A DNA stretch of 7,231 nucleotides from Clostridia bacterium (GCA_017613815.1 JAGADB010000134.1:1-7231), one strand, 5' to 3'; shown: positions 1 to 5,534, counted from the stretch's first letter. Notes: a model not told the origin generated them from the sequence alone. A program made the numbers and translations.

Positions 1-1
1 G

Positions 2-460
2 AAAAAAGACGAAACGCCAGATAAGAAATACTACGCTGTTTACGCCAACGGCGGATATTATGAAACCGAAAAATTCGATCCTGATGACGTCATCAAATAT
101 TATGTTGATACCGGAGAAACATTTTCAAGTAAAAGAATCGAAGGCGAGTTAGTAAACAAGGTCATTAAACCGACCGTAATGGATAATAACTACGCTTTGA
201 TAGATCCCGATGACAGAATACTCGGAATAATTAACGCCGTGGAAGATTCAATAGAGCACGCTATGCTGAGAATTGAGATATTTACAGACAAGGATAAGTA
301 TTTTGTGTTTATTTGGCTTAATGTGAATTTGATATCTCCATGTGAATTGTACGAATACGACATAGAAAGTAAATCCATACATCGGCTTTGCTGGTGGGAT
401 GACGTAGATATAGTAGGAATCTCTATTCCGGACAGCACAAAAGAATTTGATTCGGTATAA
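2..460 (+). CDS. Hypothetical protein, 3' part (5' end outside window)
   Basis: The reading frame is open from the left edge to a TAA at 458-460 and gives about 152 residues, so the gene starts upstream of the window. The ATG at 179 is internal: it has no ribosome binding site, and the upstream part of the frame reads as similar protein. The product is rich in Asp, Glu, Lys, Tyr and Ile. It alternates short hydrophobic strands with acidic turns (for example YALIDPDDRILGI and CELYEYDIESKSIHRL), which suggests a beta-rich fold. No membrane segment, Cys motif or catalytic signature is visible in this part. A strong terminator follows 31 bases after the stop, so this is the last gene of its transcript, and it converges with the minus-strand gene that ends at 587. 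I do not recognise the family. It may be the tail of a larger secreted or propeller-like protein, but nothing here proves it. Confidence 0.7.
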   Translation, partial: KKDETPDKKYYAVYANGGYYETEKFDPDDVIKYYVDTGETFSSKRIEGELVNKVIKPTVMDNNYALIDPDDRILGIINAVEDSIEHAMLRIEIFTDKDKYFVFIWLNVNLISPCELYEYDIESKSIHRLCWWDDVDIVGISIPDSTKEFDSV

Positions 461-491
461 AGATAAAAATCCGCTATGAACAATCGTACCA

Positions 492-522
492 GTCGAGAGC
501 CTTTTTGGCTCTCGACTTTTTT
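492..522 (+). terminator. Intrinsic terminator of the plus-strand gene
   Basis: A perfect 10-bp stem (GTCGAGAGCC at 492-501 with GGCTCTCGAC at 507-516) has a TTTTT loop and is followed at once by six T at 517-522. On the minus strand the same hairpin is followed by TGGTACG, so it works only for plus-strand transcription. It separates the convergent genes. Confidence 0.93.
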
Positions 523-586
523 GTGCCGGTTTTTCTGTTTCTTCTTCATAAAAAGCGGATTTATTTTGAAAACTATTTTCTATCGG

Positions 587-934
587 TTATTTTTTCCCGC
601 TATTATAGTACGGATTGCGGATTTCGCCTATCAGCATTGACGCGGGGACGCCCGTTTTTCCGTTTTCGGCGGAAAAAAACTTCAAAATTTTATGATAGTA
701 CATCTTTGCAATATTACTGCCCGCAGCGCTCATTAAATATTTTACGTCCTCCTTCGAGAGAAAGATTTTTTCAAGTTCCCCTTTCGCATGTTTTTGCTGT
801 TCTTTGTCAACCTCTAAAAACGAGAAAAAATCAAAGCTGATACGGTAGTATTTTTTCAGTTCTTCGCTCGGCGCGTTGTCGTAAATTTCTTTCCAATACG
901 GATTTTGCATAAACAAGTCTGTTCCTTTTCCCAT
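587..934 (-). CDS. Hypothetical 115-aa protein under SAM-riboswitch control
   Basis: The start is the ATG at 934-932, chosen because AAAGGAG (949-943) lies 8 bases upstream. A longer reading from 1057 would run through the two terminators and has no ribosome binding site. The product is 115 residues, probably soluble and cytosolic, with no signal peptide or membrane segment. The N-terminal third has an aromatic stretch (NPYWKEIYDN, residues 11-20). Two likely amphipathic helical stretches follow, one around residues 23-58 and one around 60-87 (SKEDVKYLMSAAGSNIAKMY). The tail is flexible and ends in NPYYNSGKK. There are no Cys residues and no nucleotide-binding or methyltransferase motif. I do not recognise the family. 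The gene stands alone behind a SAM-type riboswitch and two terminators, so its expression should rise when SAM or methionine is low. A role in methionine or SAM physiology is an inference from this control only. No clear terminator follows on the minus strand. Confidence 0.85.
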   Translation of the reverse strand: MGKGTDLFMQNPYWKEIYDNAPSEELKKYYRISFDFFSFLEVDKEQQKHAKGELEKIFLSKEDVKYLMSAAGSNIAKMYYHKILKFFSAENGKTGVPASMLIGEIRNPYYNSGKK

Positions 935-942
935 AGTTATTT

Positions 943-949
943 CTCCTTT
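943..949 (-). promoter_or_regulatory. Ribosome binding site of the 115-aa gene (decides the start)
   Basis: AAAGGAG lies 8 bases upstream of the ATG at 934 and fixes the start there. It lies downstream of both hairpin terminators, so it is transcribed only if they are passed. Confidence 0.9.
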
Positions 950-968
950 GTAATTTTTGATTTTCCTC

Positions 969-1012
969 AAAAAAATCGCGCTTTCTATAAGAAAACCCCA
1001 TAAAAAGCGCAA
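969..1012 (-). terminator. Second intrinsic terminator between riboswitch and gene
   Basis: On the minus strand a long hairpin pairs 1012-997 with 976-991. The base is GCGCTTT (1010-1004) with AAAGCGC (984-978). The stem continues upward through A-U, G-U and G-C pairs to a GTTTT loop (996-992). Seven T follow directly (975-969). The plus strand shows no T-run after the hairpin. It comes right after the riboswitch terminator and only 34 bases before the ATG, so transcripts reaching the gene must pass two terminators. Confidence 0.8.
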
Positions 1013-1041
1013 AAAAACAGTCCCATCGTCTGATGAGACTG
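1011..1041 (-). terminator. Riboswitch expression platform: intrinsic terminator
   Basis: CAGTCTCATC (1041-1032) pairs with GATGGGACTG (1027-1018), giving 10 pairs with one G-U, an AGAC loop, then seven T (1017-1011). The 5' arm segment GTCTCATC (1039-1032) can instead pair over 8 positions with GATGGGGC (1068-1061), which includes the P1 3' strand of the aptamer. That mutually exclusive pairing is the antiterminator. Confidence 0.9.
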
Positions 1042-1061
1042 CCTGTGTACGTATCAAAAAG

Positions 1062-1145
1062 CCCCATCATTCAAGCATTAGCACCTTACCTTAAAGCAGG
1101 TTGCTGCGCGGTCATCGAGCTTGTCTCTCACGCGCTCTCTATAGG
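1062..1145 (-). promoter_or_regulatory. SAM-I-clan riboswitch aptamer (P4-less, SAM-I/IV-like)
   Basis: Read on the minus strand. P1 is CCTAT (1145-1141) with ATGGG (1067-1063). P2 has a lower stem GCGCG (1135-1131) with CGCGC (1110-1106), and an upper stem GAG (1127-1125) with CTC (1119-1117). Between them is a kink-turn: a GAT bulge (1116-1114) and tandem G·A pairs (1129-1128 with 1113-1112). Loop CAAG (1123-1120) can form a pseudoknot with CTTG (1075-1072). P3 is closed by ACCT/AGGT (1101-1098, 1086-1083). The core strands GCAACC (1104-1099) and GGTGCTAA (1085-1078) match those of SAM-I riboswitches. Only three bases separate the pseudoknot strand from GATGGG, so the usual P4 helix is missing, as in SAM-I/IV variants. 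SAM binding should stabilise P1, free the terminator 5' arm and switch the downstream gene off. The identification rests on reading motifs and pairings by eye, not on a covariance search. Confidence 0.82.
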
Positions 1146-1153
1146 TTAAATAC

Positions 1154-1182
1154 ATTATATCATTAAATTCCGCAAAATGCAA
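1154..1182 (-). promoter_or_regulatory. Sigma-A-type promoter of the riboswitch transcript
   Basis: TTGCAT (1182-1177) and TATAAT (1159-1154) are separated by exactly 17 bases. The predicted start near 1147 falls just ahead of the P1 5' strand at 1145, so the promoter delivers a transcript that begins almost directly with the aptamer. It lies in the short gap after the zinc-ribbon gene stop. The lack of any terminator there means some read-through from that gene is also possible. Confidence 0.75.
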
Positions 1183-1198
1183 CATTAAATCTTCACTG

Positions 1199-1720
1199 TT
1201 ACATACTGCCTATGTAATTCGACGCAACCGTCTTTACCGTTTCAGTCTGTCCGAACCAGCCGCCCGGTCTGAACCAGCCTCCGTCGCGAAAGCCTAAGAA
1301 TAGAACCGCGCCGATTACTATAAGCGCGCATATTACGACTATCGCAAGGCATCCGCCGTGTCCGCCTTTCTCCTGCGGCGGCATCTGCTGCATCGGCGGT
1401 CTGTACTGCGGTTGTCCCTGAGGCATCGGCGGTCTGTACTGTCCCTGCATTTGTCCCTGAGGCATTTGAGGTCTGTACTGCGGCATCTGCTGTTGTGAGA
1501 CGCGCTGATATCCCGTCTGCGGTCTGTACTGCGTCTGCATCTGTCCTTGCATCTGCGGCATCTGTTGAGGGCGCTGAAACGCCGCCTGCGGTGCCTGCTG
1601 CATTTGCGGTTTTGGCGGTTCGGGTTTTTGTTCGGTTTGTTCTACGGGAGCGCCGCAGTTTTTACAGAATTTTACGTCGGGATCGAGCGGCGAACCGCAG
1701 TTGACACAGAATTTTGCCAT
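1199..1720 (-). CDS. Zinc-ribbon, Gln/Pro-rich, single-pass membrane protein
   Basis: The start is the ATG at 1720, with AAAGGAG (1735-1729) 8 bases upstream; an in-frame ATG at 1741 lacks such a site. The product is 173 residues. Residues 5-22 form a zinc ribbon with two CxxC knuckles (C5, C8, C19, C22; CVNCG...CKNCG), the type found at the N-terminus of many Firmicutes membrane proteins. Residues 27-117 are a low-complexity linker of Gln, Pro, Met and Tyr with four QYRP motifs (about residues 64, 81, 94 and 105). One hydrophobic segment follows (about 124-143), then a Gly/Trp-rich stretch (GGWFRPGGWFG) and a short tail ending SNYIGSM. The ribbon is probably cytoplasmic and the tail outside. 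Function is unknown; such ribbons usually mediate protein or nucleic-acid contacts. The outside part is very short, about 28 residues. It follows murA but is separated from it by a terminator and has its own candidate promoter. Confidence 0.85.
   Translation of the reverse strand: MAKFCVNCGSPLDPDVKFCKNCGAPVEQTEQKPEPPKPQMQQAPQAAFQRPQQMPQMQGQMQTQYRPQTGYQRVSQQQMPQYRPQMPQGQMQGQYRPPMPQGQPQYRPPMQQMPPQEKGGHGGCLAIVVICALIVIGAVLFLGFRDGGWFRPGGWFGQTETVKTVASNYIGSM
1385..1545 (-). repeat. Imperfect tandem repeats encoding QYRP-type units
   Basis: The plus-strand core GGTCTGTACTG occurs at 1398-1408, 1431-1441, 1470-1480 and 1521-1531. Its complement encodes Gln-Tyr-Arg-Pro in frame each time, joined by variable MPQGQ/MQGQ spacers. 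The uneven spacing (33, 39 and 51 bases, all multiples of three) keeps the frame and suggests growth by slippage or unequal exchange inside a disordered linker. Confidence 0.8.
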
Positions 1721-1728
1721 AGTTAATT

Positions 1729-1735
1729 CTCCTTT
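1729..1735 (-). promoter_or_regulatory. Ribosome binding site of the zinc-ribbon gene (decides the start)
   Basis: AAAGGAG lies 8 bases before the ATG at 1720. This favours MAKFCVNCG as the N-terminus over the in-frame ATG at 1741, which lies upstream of this site. Confidence 0.88.
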
Positions 1736-1749
1736 ATGCAAAAAAACAC

Positions 1750-1780
1750 AAAAAAGTGTTATTTTTATTTATAATAACAC
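1750..1780 (-). terminator. AT-rich hairpin with T-run upstream of the zinc-ribbon gene
   Basis: GTGTTATT (1780-1773) pairs with AATAACAC (1763-1756) around a 9-base loop, followed on the minus strand by six T (1755-1750). It may back up the murA terminator. On the plus strand the hairpin is followed by ACATTTTTT, so it could act weakly in both directions. It overlaps the candidate promoter of the zinc-ribbon gene. Confidence 0.55.
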
Positions 1781-1799
1781 ACATTTTTTCAATATTCAA
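1771..1799 (-). promoter_or_regulatory. Candidate promoter of the zinc-ribbon gene
   Basis: TTGAAT (1799-1794) and TATTAT (1776-1771) are 17 bases apart on the minus strand and lie after the murA terminator. The predicted start would be near 1764, inside the hairpin, so transcripts from here would lack the full terminator stem. The region is very AT-rich, so a chance match is possible. Confidence 0.45.
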
Positions 1800-1813
1800 C
1801 ATTTTTTGAAACT

Positions 1814-1844
1814 AAAAATGCTTCCGTATATGCGGAAGCATTTT
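1814..1844 (-). terminator. Intrinsic terminator of murA
   Basis: A perfect 12-bp stem (1815-1826 with 1833-1844) with a 6-base loop begins 12 bases after the murA stop. On the minus strand the 3' arm ends in a five-T run (1818-1814). On the plus strand the hairpin is followed by GTTTTT, so it is potentially bidirectional. Confidence 0.82.
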
Positions 1845-1855
1845 GTTTTTCAGTA

Positions 1856-3160
1856 TTATCCCACGTTATTGAGAGACGCCGCCTCGTCGGGAACGTATTT
1901 CAGCTCGATATCGGCTCCGACGTTTTTCAGCTTGCCGACGATGTTCTCATAACCTCTTTGTATATGGTAGATATTATCTATTTCCGTCTTTCCGGTTGCG
2001 GAAAGTCCCGCAATAATAAGAGCCGCTCCGGCGCGCAGGTCGCATGCGCTGACAGGCGCTCCGTGAAGCGTTTTCACGCCCGTGAAGGTTGCGGATTTAG
2101 AGTCGCTCTTTATATCCGCGCCCATGCGGATGAGTTCGTCGACGTATTTGAATCTGTTATCCCATACGCCCTCTCTTATCATGGACTGGCCGCCCGCTAT
2201 CGCCATAAGCGCGCCCATCTGCGGGTTCATATCGGTCGGAAAGCCCGGGTACGGCGCCGTTTTGACGTAGGTGCCCTTTATTTCCGTATTTTCTCCGCGC
2301 ACTCTTACGGAATCGTCGTATTCCTCGACCTCCGCGCCCATTTCGAGCAGTTTTGCCGTTACGGTCTCAAGGTGTCGCGGAATTACGTTGGTAACCGTCA
2401 GCTCGCCTTTCGTGGCCGCCGCCGCCACCATATAAGTGCCCGCCTCTATCATATCGGGAATTATATCGTAATGCACTCCGTGCAGTTTGCTTACGCCTCT
2501 GATTTTTATCATTTCGGTACCGGCGCCGGATATATCGGCTCCGCAGGAGTTCAAGAAGTTCGCAAGGTCAACGACGTGCGGCTCCCTTGCCGCGTTGTCG
2601 ATAACCGTCGTTCCCTCGGCCTTGCACGCCGCGAGCATAATATTTATGGTAGCGCCTACCGAAACTATATCGAGATAAACGGAGTCTCCGTAGAGCTTTC
2701 CGTCTTCCGTCGTGATATTAACGTATCCGCCGGGGTTGGTCGCGTCGACGTCGGCGCCGAGTGCGCGAAATCCCTTTATATGCTGGTCAATCGGACGTAA
2801 ACCTATGTCGCATCCTCCCGGATACGCCGCCCTTGCTCTGCCGAATCTGCCGAGCTCCGCGCCGAGTATATAGTACGACGCCCTCATCTTCTTTACGAGG
2901 TCGTACGGCGCCGAACACGGCTTTATTCTCGTGGTATCTATTTCATAAGTGGTCTTATCTATTCTCTTTATTACGGCTCCAACCGATGTAAGTATATCAA
3001 ACGCGTCGGATATGTCGCTTATCAAAGGGATGTTTCCGAGCGTACATTTTCCCTCCGCGAGAATCGTTCCGAAAACAATTGCCACGGCAGCGTTTTTCAT
3101 TCCGCTTACTTCTATGCTGCCATGCAATGGCTTATTGCCTTTTATGACAATTTTCTCCAT
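1856..3160 (-). CDS. murA: UDP-N-acetylglucosamine 1-carboxyvinyltransferase (MurA)
   Basis: MurA transfers enolpyruvate from phosphoenolpyruvate to UDP-N-acetylglucosamine, the first committed step of peptidoglycan synthesis, in the cytoplasm. The 434 residues are close to the usual 420-435. The family landmarks are all present. K22-N23 sits in the N-terminal GMKNAA motif. The active-site Cys is C117 in PGGCDIGLRP (Cys115 of E. coli), the fosfomycin target, and it is a Cys rather than the Asp of resistant enzymes. The catalytic Asp is D310 in FPTDMNPQ, and the phosphate-binding Arg is R376 in DLRAGAA. The fold is the two-domain inside-out alpha/beta barrel of the EPSP synthase family. The start at 3160 has GGAGG (3174-3170) 9 bases upstream. 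The gene follows the YycI-like gene after 96 AT-rich bases with no terminator between, and ends at a strong hairpin. Many Firmicutes carry two MurA copies; I cannot tell which paralogue this is. Confidence 0.96.
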   Translation of the reverse strand: MEKIVIKGNKPLHGSIEVSGMKNAAVAIVFGTILAEGKCTLGNIPLISDISDAFDILTSVGAVIKRIDKTTYEIDTTRIKPCSAPYDLVKKMRASYYILGAELGRFGRARAAYPGGCDIGLRPIDQHIKGFRALGADVDATNPGGYVNITTEDGKLYGDSVYLDIVSVGATINIMLAACKAEGTTVIDNAAREPHVVDLANFLNSCGADISGAGTEMIKIRGVSKLHGVHYDIIPDMIEAGTYMVAAAATKGELTVTNVIPRHLETVTAKLLEMGAEVEEYDDSVRVRGENTEIKGTYVKTAPYPGFPTDMNPQMGALMAIAGGQSMIREGVWDNRFKYVDELIRMGADIKSDSKSATFTGVKTLHGAPVSACDLRAGAALIIAGLSATGKTEIDNIYHIQRGYENIVGKLKNVGADIELKYVPDEAASLNNVG

Positions 3161-3229
3161 TTATGCTTGCCTCCGTTTATATTTCTCTTTATAACCTCTT
3201 ATATCATACTCAATAATTAATAACAGTAT

Positions 3230-3256
3230 ATTATATAACTATTACATTTTTGTGAA
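3230..3256 (-). promoter_or_regulatory. Possible promoter in the gap before murA
   Basis: The 96-base gap at 3161-3256 is strongly AT-rich. On the minus strand it holds a perfect TATAAT (3235-3230), preceded at only 15 bases by TTCACA (3256-3251). The short spacing and weak upstream box make it uncertain. A second option is TATAAG (near 3195) with CTGTTA 17 bases upstream. No hairpin terminator is seen in the gap, so murA may also be read from upstream. Confidence 0.35.
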
Positions 3257-4165
3257 CTATTCCAAAATTGCATCAACATATTGTATATTTTGCTGTCCGG
3301 ATATATCAATATATATGATTTTCCATGTCGGAATGAGATAATACACTCCGCTGTCGGAATATCTTAAAACGTATATGATTTTCTGGGACAGAATTTCCCT
3401 TGCCGAGTCGATATCCACGCGGCGCAGCGCGTTTATGGAGTCGAGAAGTTTTTCGCTGTACGACTCCTTGAAATCGTCGCAGACCGTTTTGCCGTACGCG
3501 TATACTATCTCCCCGTCTTTTTCGACCGTATTGAGATAAAAGCCCTCAAGCGCGGTATTTCCGTCAACGCTCTGGGAAGCGCAGATTATTTTTCCGTATT
3601 CCGTATCCTTTACTCCGTATATATAACACTGCGGCTTTGATTTTGAAGAAAGGCACTTTATGAATTTTTCCGCCGCGGTTTTTTCGGAGGCGTCAATACT
3701 TATCTGCTCCTCTTTCATTTCGCCGAAATCGAAGTCGTTTACGGAGTCCTTATCGAAGCCCTCTTTGACGTATTCGACGGTAAAGCCGTCTGACGACAGT
3801 TTTAAGCTTGCCTTTACGTTTCCGTCTTTATCGGAAAAGGTATATACGACGCCGTCGGGGGTTTCTACAAAGCCGTAAGCGGTATCCTCTCCGAGGGATT
3901 CCGCAAGTTTTTTTGCGGAATTTTCGGGAAAGCTTGCGTTATTGTCGTTCAAAAACGTATATATGAGATTGTCCGGGATTCTGCTTTCTATCGCTTTCTT
4001 ATCTATTTTTACGCCGTTGTTCGTAAAATATTCCACGACGTCGTCAATTCGTTTTGACGAGATATTGAGCATTTTATCCCTGCCGTTAAAGTAAATGTAC
4101 ATAAGAAAGGCGTCGAGGACGAGGAAAGCCGCTATCATAAAAATGCATACTCTTTTAATACTCAT
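3257..4165 (-). CDS. YycI-like membrane-anchored protein
   Basis: The product is 302 residues with one N-terminal hydrophobic segment (about 5-25, CIFMIAAFLVLDAFLMYIYF) and a long extracytoplasmic part, as expected for a signal anchor with little cytoplasmic tail. The C-terminal region (AREILSQKIIYVLRY...YYLIPTWKIIYID) resembles the end of YycI and related PepSY-type proteins, where a hydrophobic-Pro-x-Trp strand closes the domain. In Bacillus and Staphylococcus YycI acts with YycH on the sensor kinase WalK, which controls wall remodelling. The start ATG lies inside the end of the preceding YycH-like gene (11-base overlap, ATGAGTATTAA), with AAAGGA at 4179-4174, so the two are translationally coupled. 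Size and anchor fit YycI, but similarity is judged by eye and YycI is poorly conserved. Another PepSY-like envelope protein remains possible. Confidence 0.6.
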   Translation of the reverse strand: MSIKRVCIFMIAAFLVLDAFLMYIYFNGRDKMLNISSKRIDDVVEYFTNNGVKIDKKAIESRIPDNLIYTFLNDNNASFPENSAKKLAESLGEDTAYGFVETPDGVVYTFSDKDGNVKASLKLSSDGFTVEYVKEGFDKDSVNDFDFGEMKEEQISIDASEKTAAEKFIKCLSSKSKPQCYIYGVKDTEYGKIICASQSVDGNTALEGFYLNTVEKDGEIVYAYGKTVCDDFKESYSEKLLDSINALRRVDIDSAREILSQKIIYVLRYSDSGVYYLIPTWKIIYIDISGQQNIQYVDAILE

Positions 4166-5528
4166 TTTTACCGTCCTTTCTCGCCGTCCACACGAATTTC
4201 AGCAGATTGGTTCCGCTTTCGCGCACGTAGAGCGCGCCGTAATCGGCGTAATTTTCGCCTTCAAACAGCGTGTTCGCCTTATTCTGCGGCAGTACGGGCT
4301 TTGTCTCTTCGGTTCTGCTGCAATAAACCGCGTTTATTTCGACTTTATTTATATAATTTCCGCTTATTTCGACTGTAATATCGGGGTTTCCGTCGAGAAT
4401 CGGGATTCCGTCAAACATATATTTAAGTGCGAAAACGGTCTTTCCGTTTTTTTCGGTAACGTACAAAAGCGACGGCGCGGCGTCGGCTCCCACGACGTGT
4501 CTGTCAAGGGAGTTTACGAGGTATTTTACGGAAAGCGCCTTATCGGCAAACGAATACTGCGTCTCTTTGGGGTTGTATTTTAAGAATTTCGACAGGTGTA
4601 TGCCGCTGTCGTAGCCGTAATAGGTTATTTTTGTGTTTTTCGGGTCTATATACAGTTCTTTTCCGTCGTAGACGTAGCTTGTGGTCTTATCCGCCGATTT
4701 TATGCTCTTTATCATATTGGGGTTGAAGTCGAAAACGCGCATTAAATTTGCGGTATTCGCGTCGTAAACGGAATAATTGTAAAAATCGGACGTTTTTGAA
4801 AGCAAAGGCGGAGACACGTCGAAGGATTTACCGAAAACCGCTTTCGGTTTATCGGATTTTATAAATTCAAATCCGACAAAGCCCCTCACATCAGTATATG
4901 CCGCAAGTTCCGAGTCGTCATACGCAATACTTTCGGAAGGCGTGAACTTTTTGCAGTTTCCTTCGTTATCGAAGCACAAAGCGTATGCGTTTCCGTTTTC
5001 ATCGGACAAAATAAACACGTTTTTGATAAATACGCTTTCGGATACATTTTCTTTTCTTTCGCTGCCGAGTATGCACGGCAGTATCGCCGCCGACGGAAGT
5101 TCGTTATATAGGGAGGCGTAGATATATCTTTCCGACGACGTGACGTTTTCAATATAGTCCGCCCTTTTATCGGCGTTTTCGAATATTACGCTCTCCGGCT
5201 TTTCATAAAGGAGCACGGAAAGGTATTTTACGAGCAGGTCCGAAACCGCTTTTCTTGCGTTTGCGTCGTAAGCGCTTGCAAGCATCGTTCCGTCTTTAAG
5301 TCTGAACCCCTCGAATTCCGGAGATATGAGCGTCAGCGCGTTGAATCTTGTGTCGTATTCCTCGTTTGACAGCACCCATTTATCGTTTTCGGGCATTTTC
5401 GGGTACGACGAGCTTATTCCGTTAACGCGAAGGTCAATATATTTTCCGCAAAGAACGAGCATCAAAACAAAAAGCGCCCCCGTCAAAACTACAAGAATTA
5501 CGTTGACAAAATTTCCTGTTTTTTTCAC
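4155..5528 (-). CDS. YycH-like membrane-anchored protein
   Basis: The start is taken as the GTG at 5528 because GAGGTG (5540-5535) lies 6 bases upstream. A GTG at 5537 lies inside that ribosome binding site and is rejected. The product is 457 residues: a short basic N-terminus (MKKTGNF), one hydrophobic segment (about 7-27), then a large extracytoplasmic part of alternating strands. The segment before the last third (VSGNY-type strands such as IPILDGNPDITVEISGNY) resembles the terminal domains of YycH/YycI proteins. There is no lipobox, since the Cys at residue 27 is preceded by Leu. Length and topology match YycH, which with YycI restrains or modulates WalK. The overlap with the YycI-like gene supports a joint complex. 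No walR, walK or walJ is in the window. The assignment leans on the paired arrangement as much as on the sequence. Confidence 0.55.
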   Translation of the reverse strand: MKKTGNFVNVILVVLTGALFVLMLVLCGKYIDLRVNGISSSYPKMPENDKWVLSNEEYDTRFNALTLISPEFEGFRLKDGTMLASAYDANARKAVSDLLVKYLSVLLYEKPESVIFENADKRADYIENVTSSERYIYASLYNELPSAAILPCILGSERKENVSESVFIKNVFILSDENGNAYALCFDNEGNCKKFTPSESIAYDDSELAAYTDVRGFVGFEFIKSDKPKAVFGKSFDVSPPLLSKTSDFYNYSVYDANTANLMRVFDFNPNMIKSIKSADKTTSYVYDGKELYIDPKNTKITYYGYDSGIHLSKFLKYNPKETQYSFADKALSVKYLVNSLDRHVVGADAAPSLLYVTEKNGKTVFALKYMFDGIPILDGNPDITVEISGNYINKVEINAVYCSRTEETKPVLPQNKANTLFEGENYADYGALYVRESGTNLLKFVWTARKDGKNEY

Positions 5529-5534
5529 GAAAAG

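Noticed and set aside
505..840. Plus-strand ORF of 111 codons
   Set aside because: It begins inside the terminator hairpin and lies opposite the 115-aa gene; no ribosome binding site.
935..1057. N-terminal extension of the 115-aa protein to an ATG at 1057
   Set aside because: It would run through both terminator hairpins and part of the riboswitch platform, has no ribosome binding site, and gives low-complexity sequence. The start at 934 has a perfect site.
831..1070. Minus-strand ORF of 79 codons over the riboswitch region
   Set aside because: It covers the expression platform and overlaps the real gene in another frame. No ribosome binding site or protein-like conservation pattern is seen; a riboswitch leader peptide is not supported.
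1062..1145. Alternative identities for the structured RNA (T-box, lysine or purine riboswitch)
   Set aside because: None of these explains the combination of kink-turn in P2, GCAACC and GGTGCTAA core strands and the P2 loop pseudoknot. No T-box AGGGTGG-type sequence is present.
1385..1545. Possible CRISPR-like array
   Set aside because: The repeats are short, imperfect and unevenly spaced, in frame, and encode a coherent Gln/Pro-rich linker.
1958..2800. Long plus-strand ORF of 280 codons
   Set aside because: It lies wholly opposite murA, which has all catalytic motifs. The product is Arg/His/Tyr-rich, typical of an antisense shadow.
5440..5528. Lipoprotein signal in the YycH-like protein (Cys at residue 27)
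   Set aside because: The residue before Cys is Leu, which does not fit a lipobox, and the hydrophobic stretch fits an uncleaved anchor.
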